Below, piece by piece: positions 13,162 to 13,283 of a DNA stretch of 13,283 nt (position 1 is the stretch's first letter; each line of letters begins with the position of its first letter). Origin of the DNA: Verrucomicrobiota bacterium (lineage in GTDB: Bacteria; Verrucomicrobiota; Verrucomicrobiia; Opitutales; Opitutaceae); contig JAEWKR010000129.1 of assembly GCA_023457715.1 (NCBI GenBank), positions 1-13,283 on the forward strand. Direction: 5' to 3'. A program made the translations under genes and the position numbers. Under the pieces are notes generated by a model. That model did no database searches. It saw only the letters and a program-made list of their open reading frames with translations, and was not told the DNA's origin.

Positions 13162-13283
13162 AGTAGCGTCCCATATCGGGCGTTAGCGGAGGTTGCGCTA
13201 GAGGGAGCTGATAGTGTTTTTCTCGGTTGTACGATTTAGGATTTCGGCGCCGGCGTGGGCCGGCTGTCCCATAGCCAACGACT
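13160..13283 (-). other. Possible 3' end of a minus-strand gene, entering from the right
   Basis: On the minus strand one frame is open for 40 codons from the window edge to TGA at 13162-13160. It ends QLPLAQPPLTPDMGRY, and its stop falls at the edge of the heptamer array, as the lpxI stop does. A second minus frame is open to TAG at 13200-13198. Third-base GC is only about half in the first, far below the neighbours, so if coding it is compositionally foreign. A minus-strand gene here would put the repeat mosaic between convergent genes, as at 974-1495. Also present are two direct copies of GTCCCATA (13168-13175, 13266-13273) and a GCCGGC-GTGG-GCCGGC hairpin near 13250-13265. The evidence is too short to decide. 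Confidence 0.2.

Overview
The window is GC-rich, densely coded bacterial chromosome from a Gram-negative (diderm) organism. It encodes a lipid A enzyme (LpxI), a C-terminally aromatic outer-membrane barrel, an OPX-type export protein and several Sec or lipoprotein signals. The gene content, the very high GC at third codon positions, the near-absence of Shine-Dalgarno sites and the FecR/barrel/OPX/PCP order suggest a Verrucomicrobiota member, probably Opitutaceae-like. That placement is an inference from style and could not be checked by search.

Layout. (1) 62-973 (+): a small secreted protein with a Trp-rich motif and an Arg/Asp/His tail, then a zinc-finger anti-sigma-like membrane protein. 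(2) 974-1495: no gene, but a mosaic of palindromic REP-like hairpins and heptamer arrays between convergent genes. (3) 1496-4251 (-): a two-gene operon of an HtrA/Deg-type serine protease (GTG start) and, overlapping it by ATGA, a lipoprotein paralogue that has lost all three catalytic residues. (4) 4270-6834 (+): leuS, whose start lies only 18 bases from the divergent protease start. (5) 6839-6929: a long multi-stem inverted repeat filling the gap between leuS and the next start codon. (6) 6930-11981 (+): four exopolysaccharide-export genes: a FecR-like periplasmic protein, an outer-membrane beta-barrel, a minimal OPX protein and a PCP fused to a BY-kinase. (7) 11994-12073: an inverted pair of heptamer arrays. 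(8) 12079-12927 (+): lpxI, with a TTG start. (9) 12912-13161: a second mosaic of the same repeats, then AT-richer sequence that may hold the 3' end of a minus-strand gene.

How the parts work together. The 6930-11981 cluster looks like the envelope-spanning export machine of a Wzx/Wzy-type polysaccharide pathway. The PCP/BY-kinase would set chain length and gate export in the inner membrane. The OPX protein spans the periplasm but lacks the C-terminal membrane helix of Wza. The adjacent barrel is a natural candidate for the outer-membrane pore. No glycosyltransferase, flippase or polymerase is in the window. The protease pair belongs to envelope quality control, and LpxI makes lipid X for lipid A.

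Most worth a second look are the structured leader at 6839-6929, the active/dead HtrA pair, the minimal OPX plus barrel arrangement, and the two repeat mosaics with a possible RAYT-type GTAG/palindrome signature.
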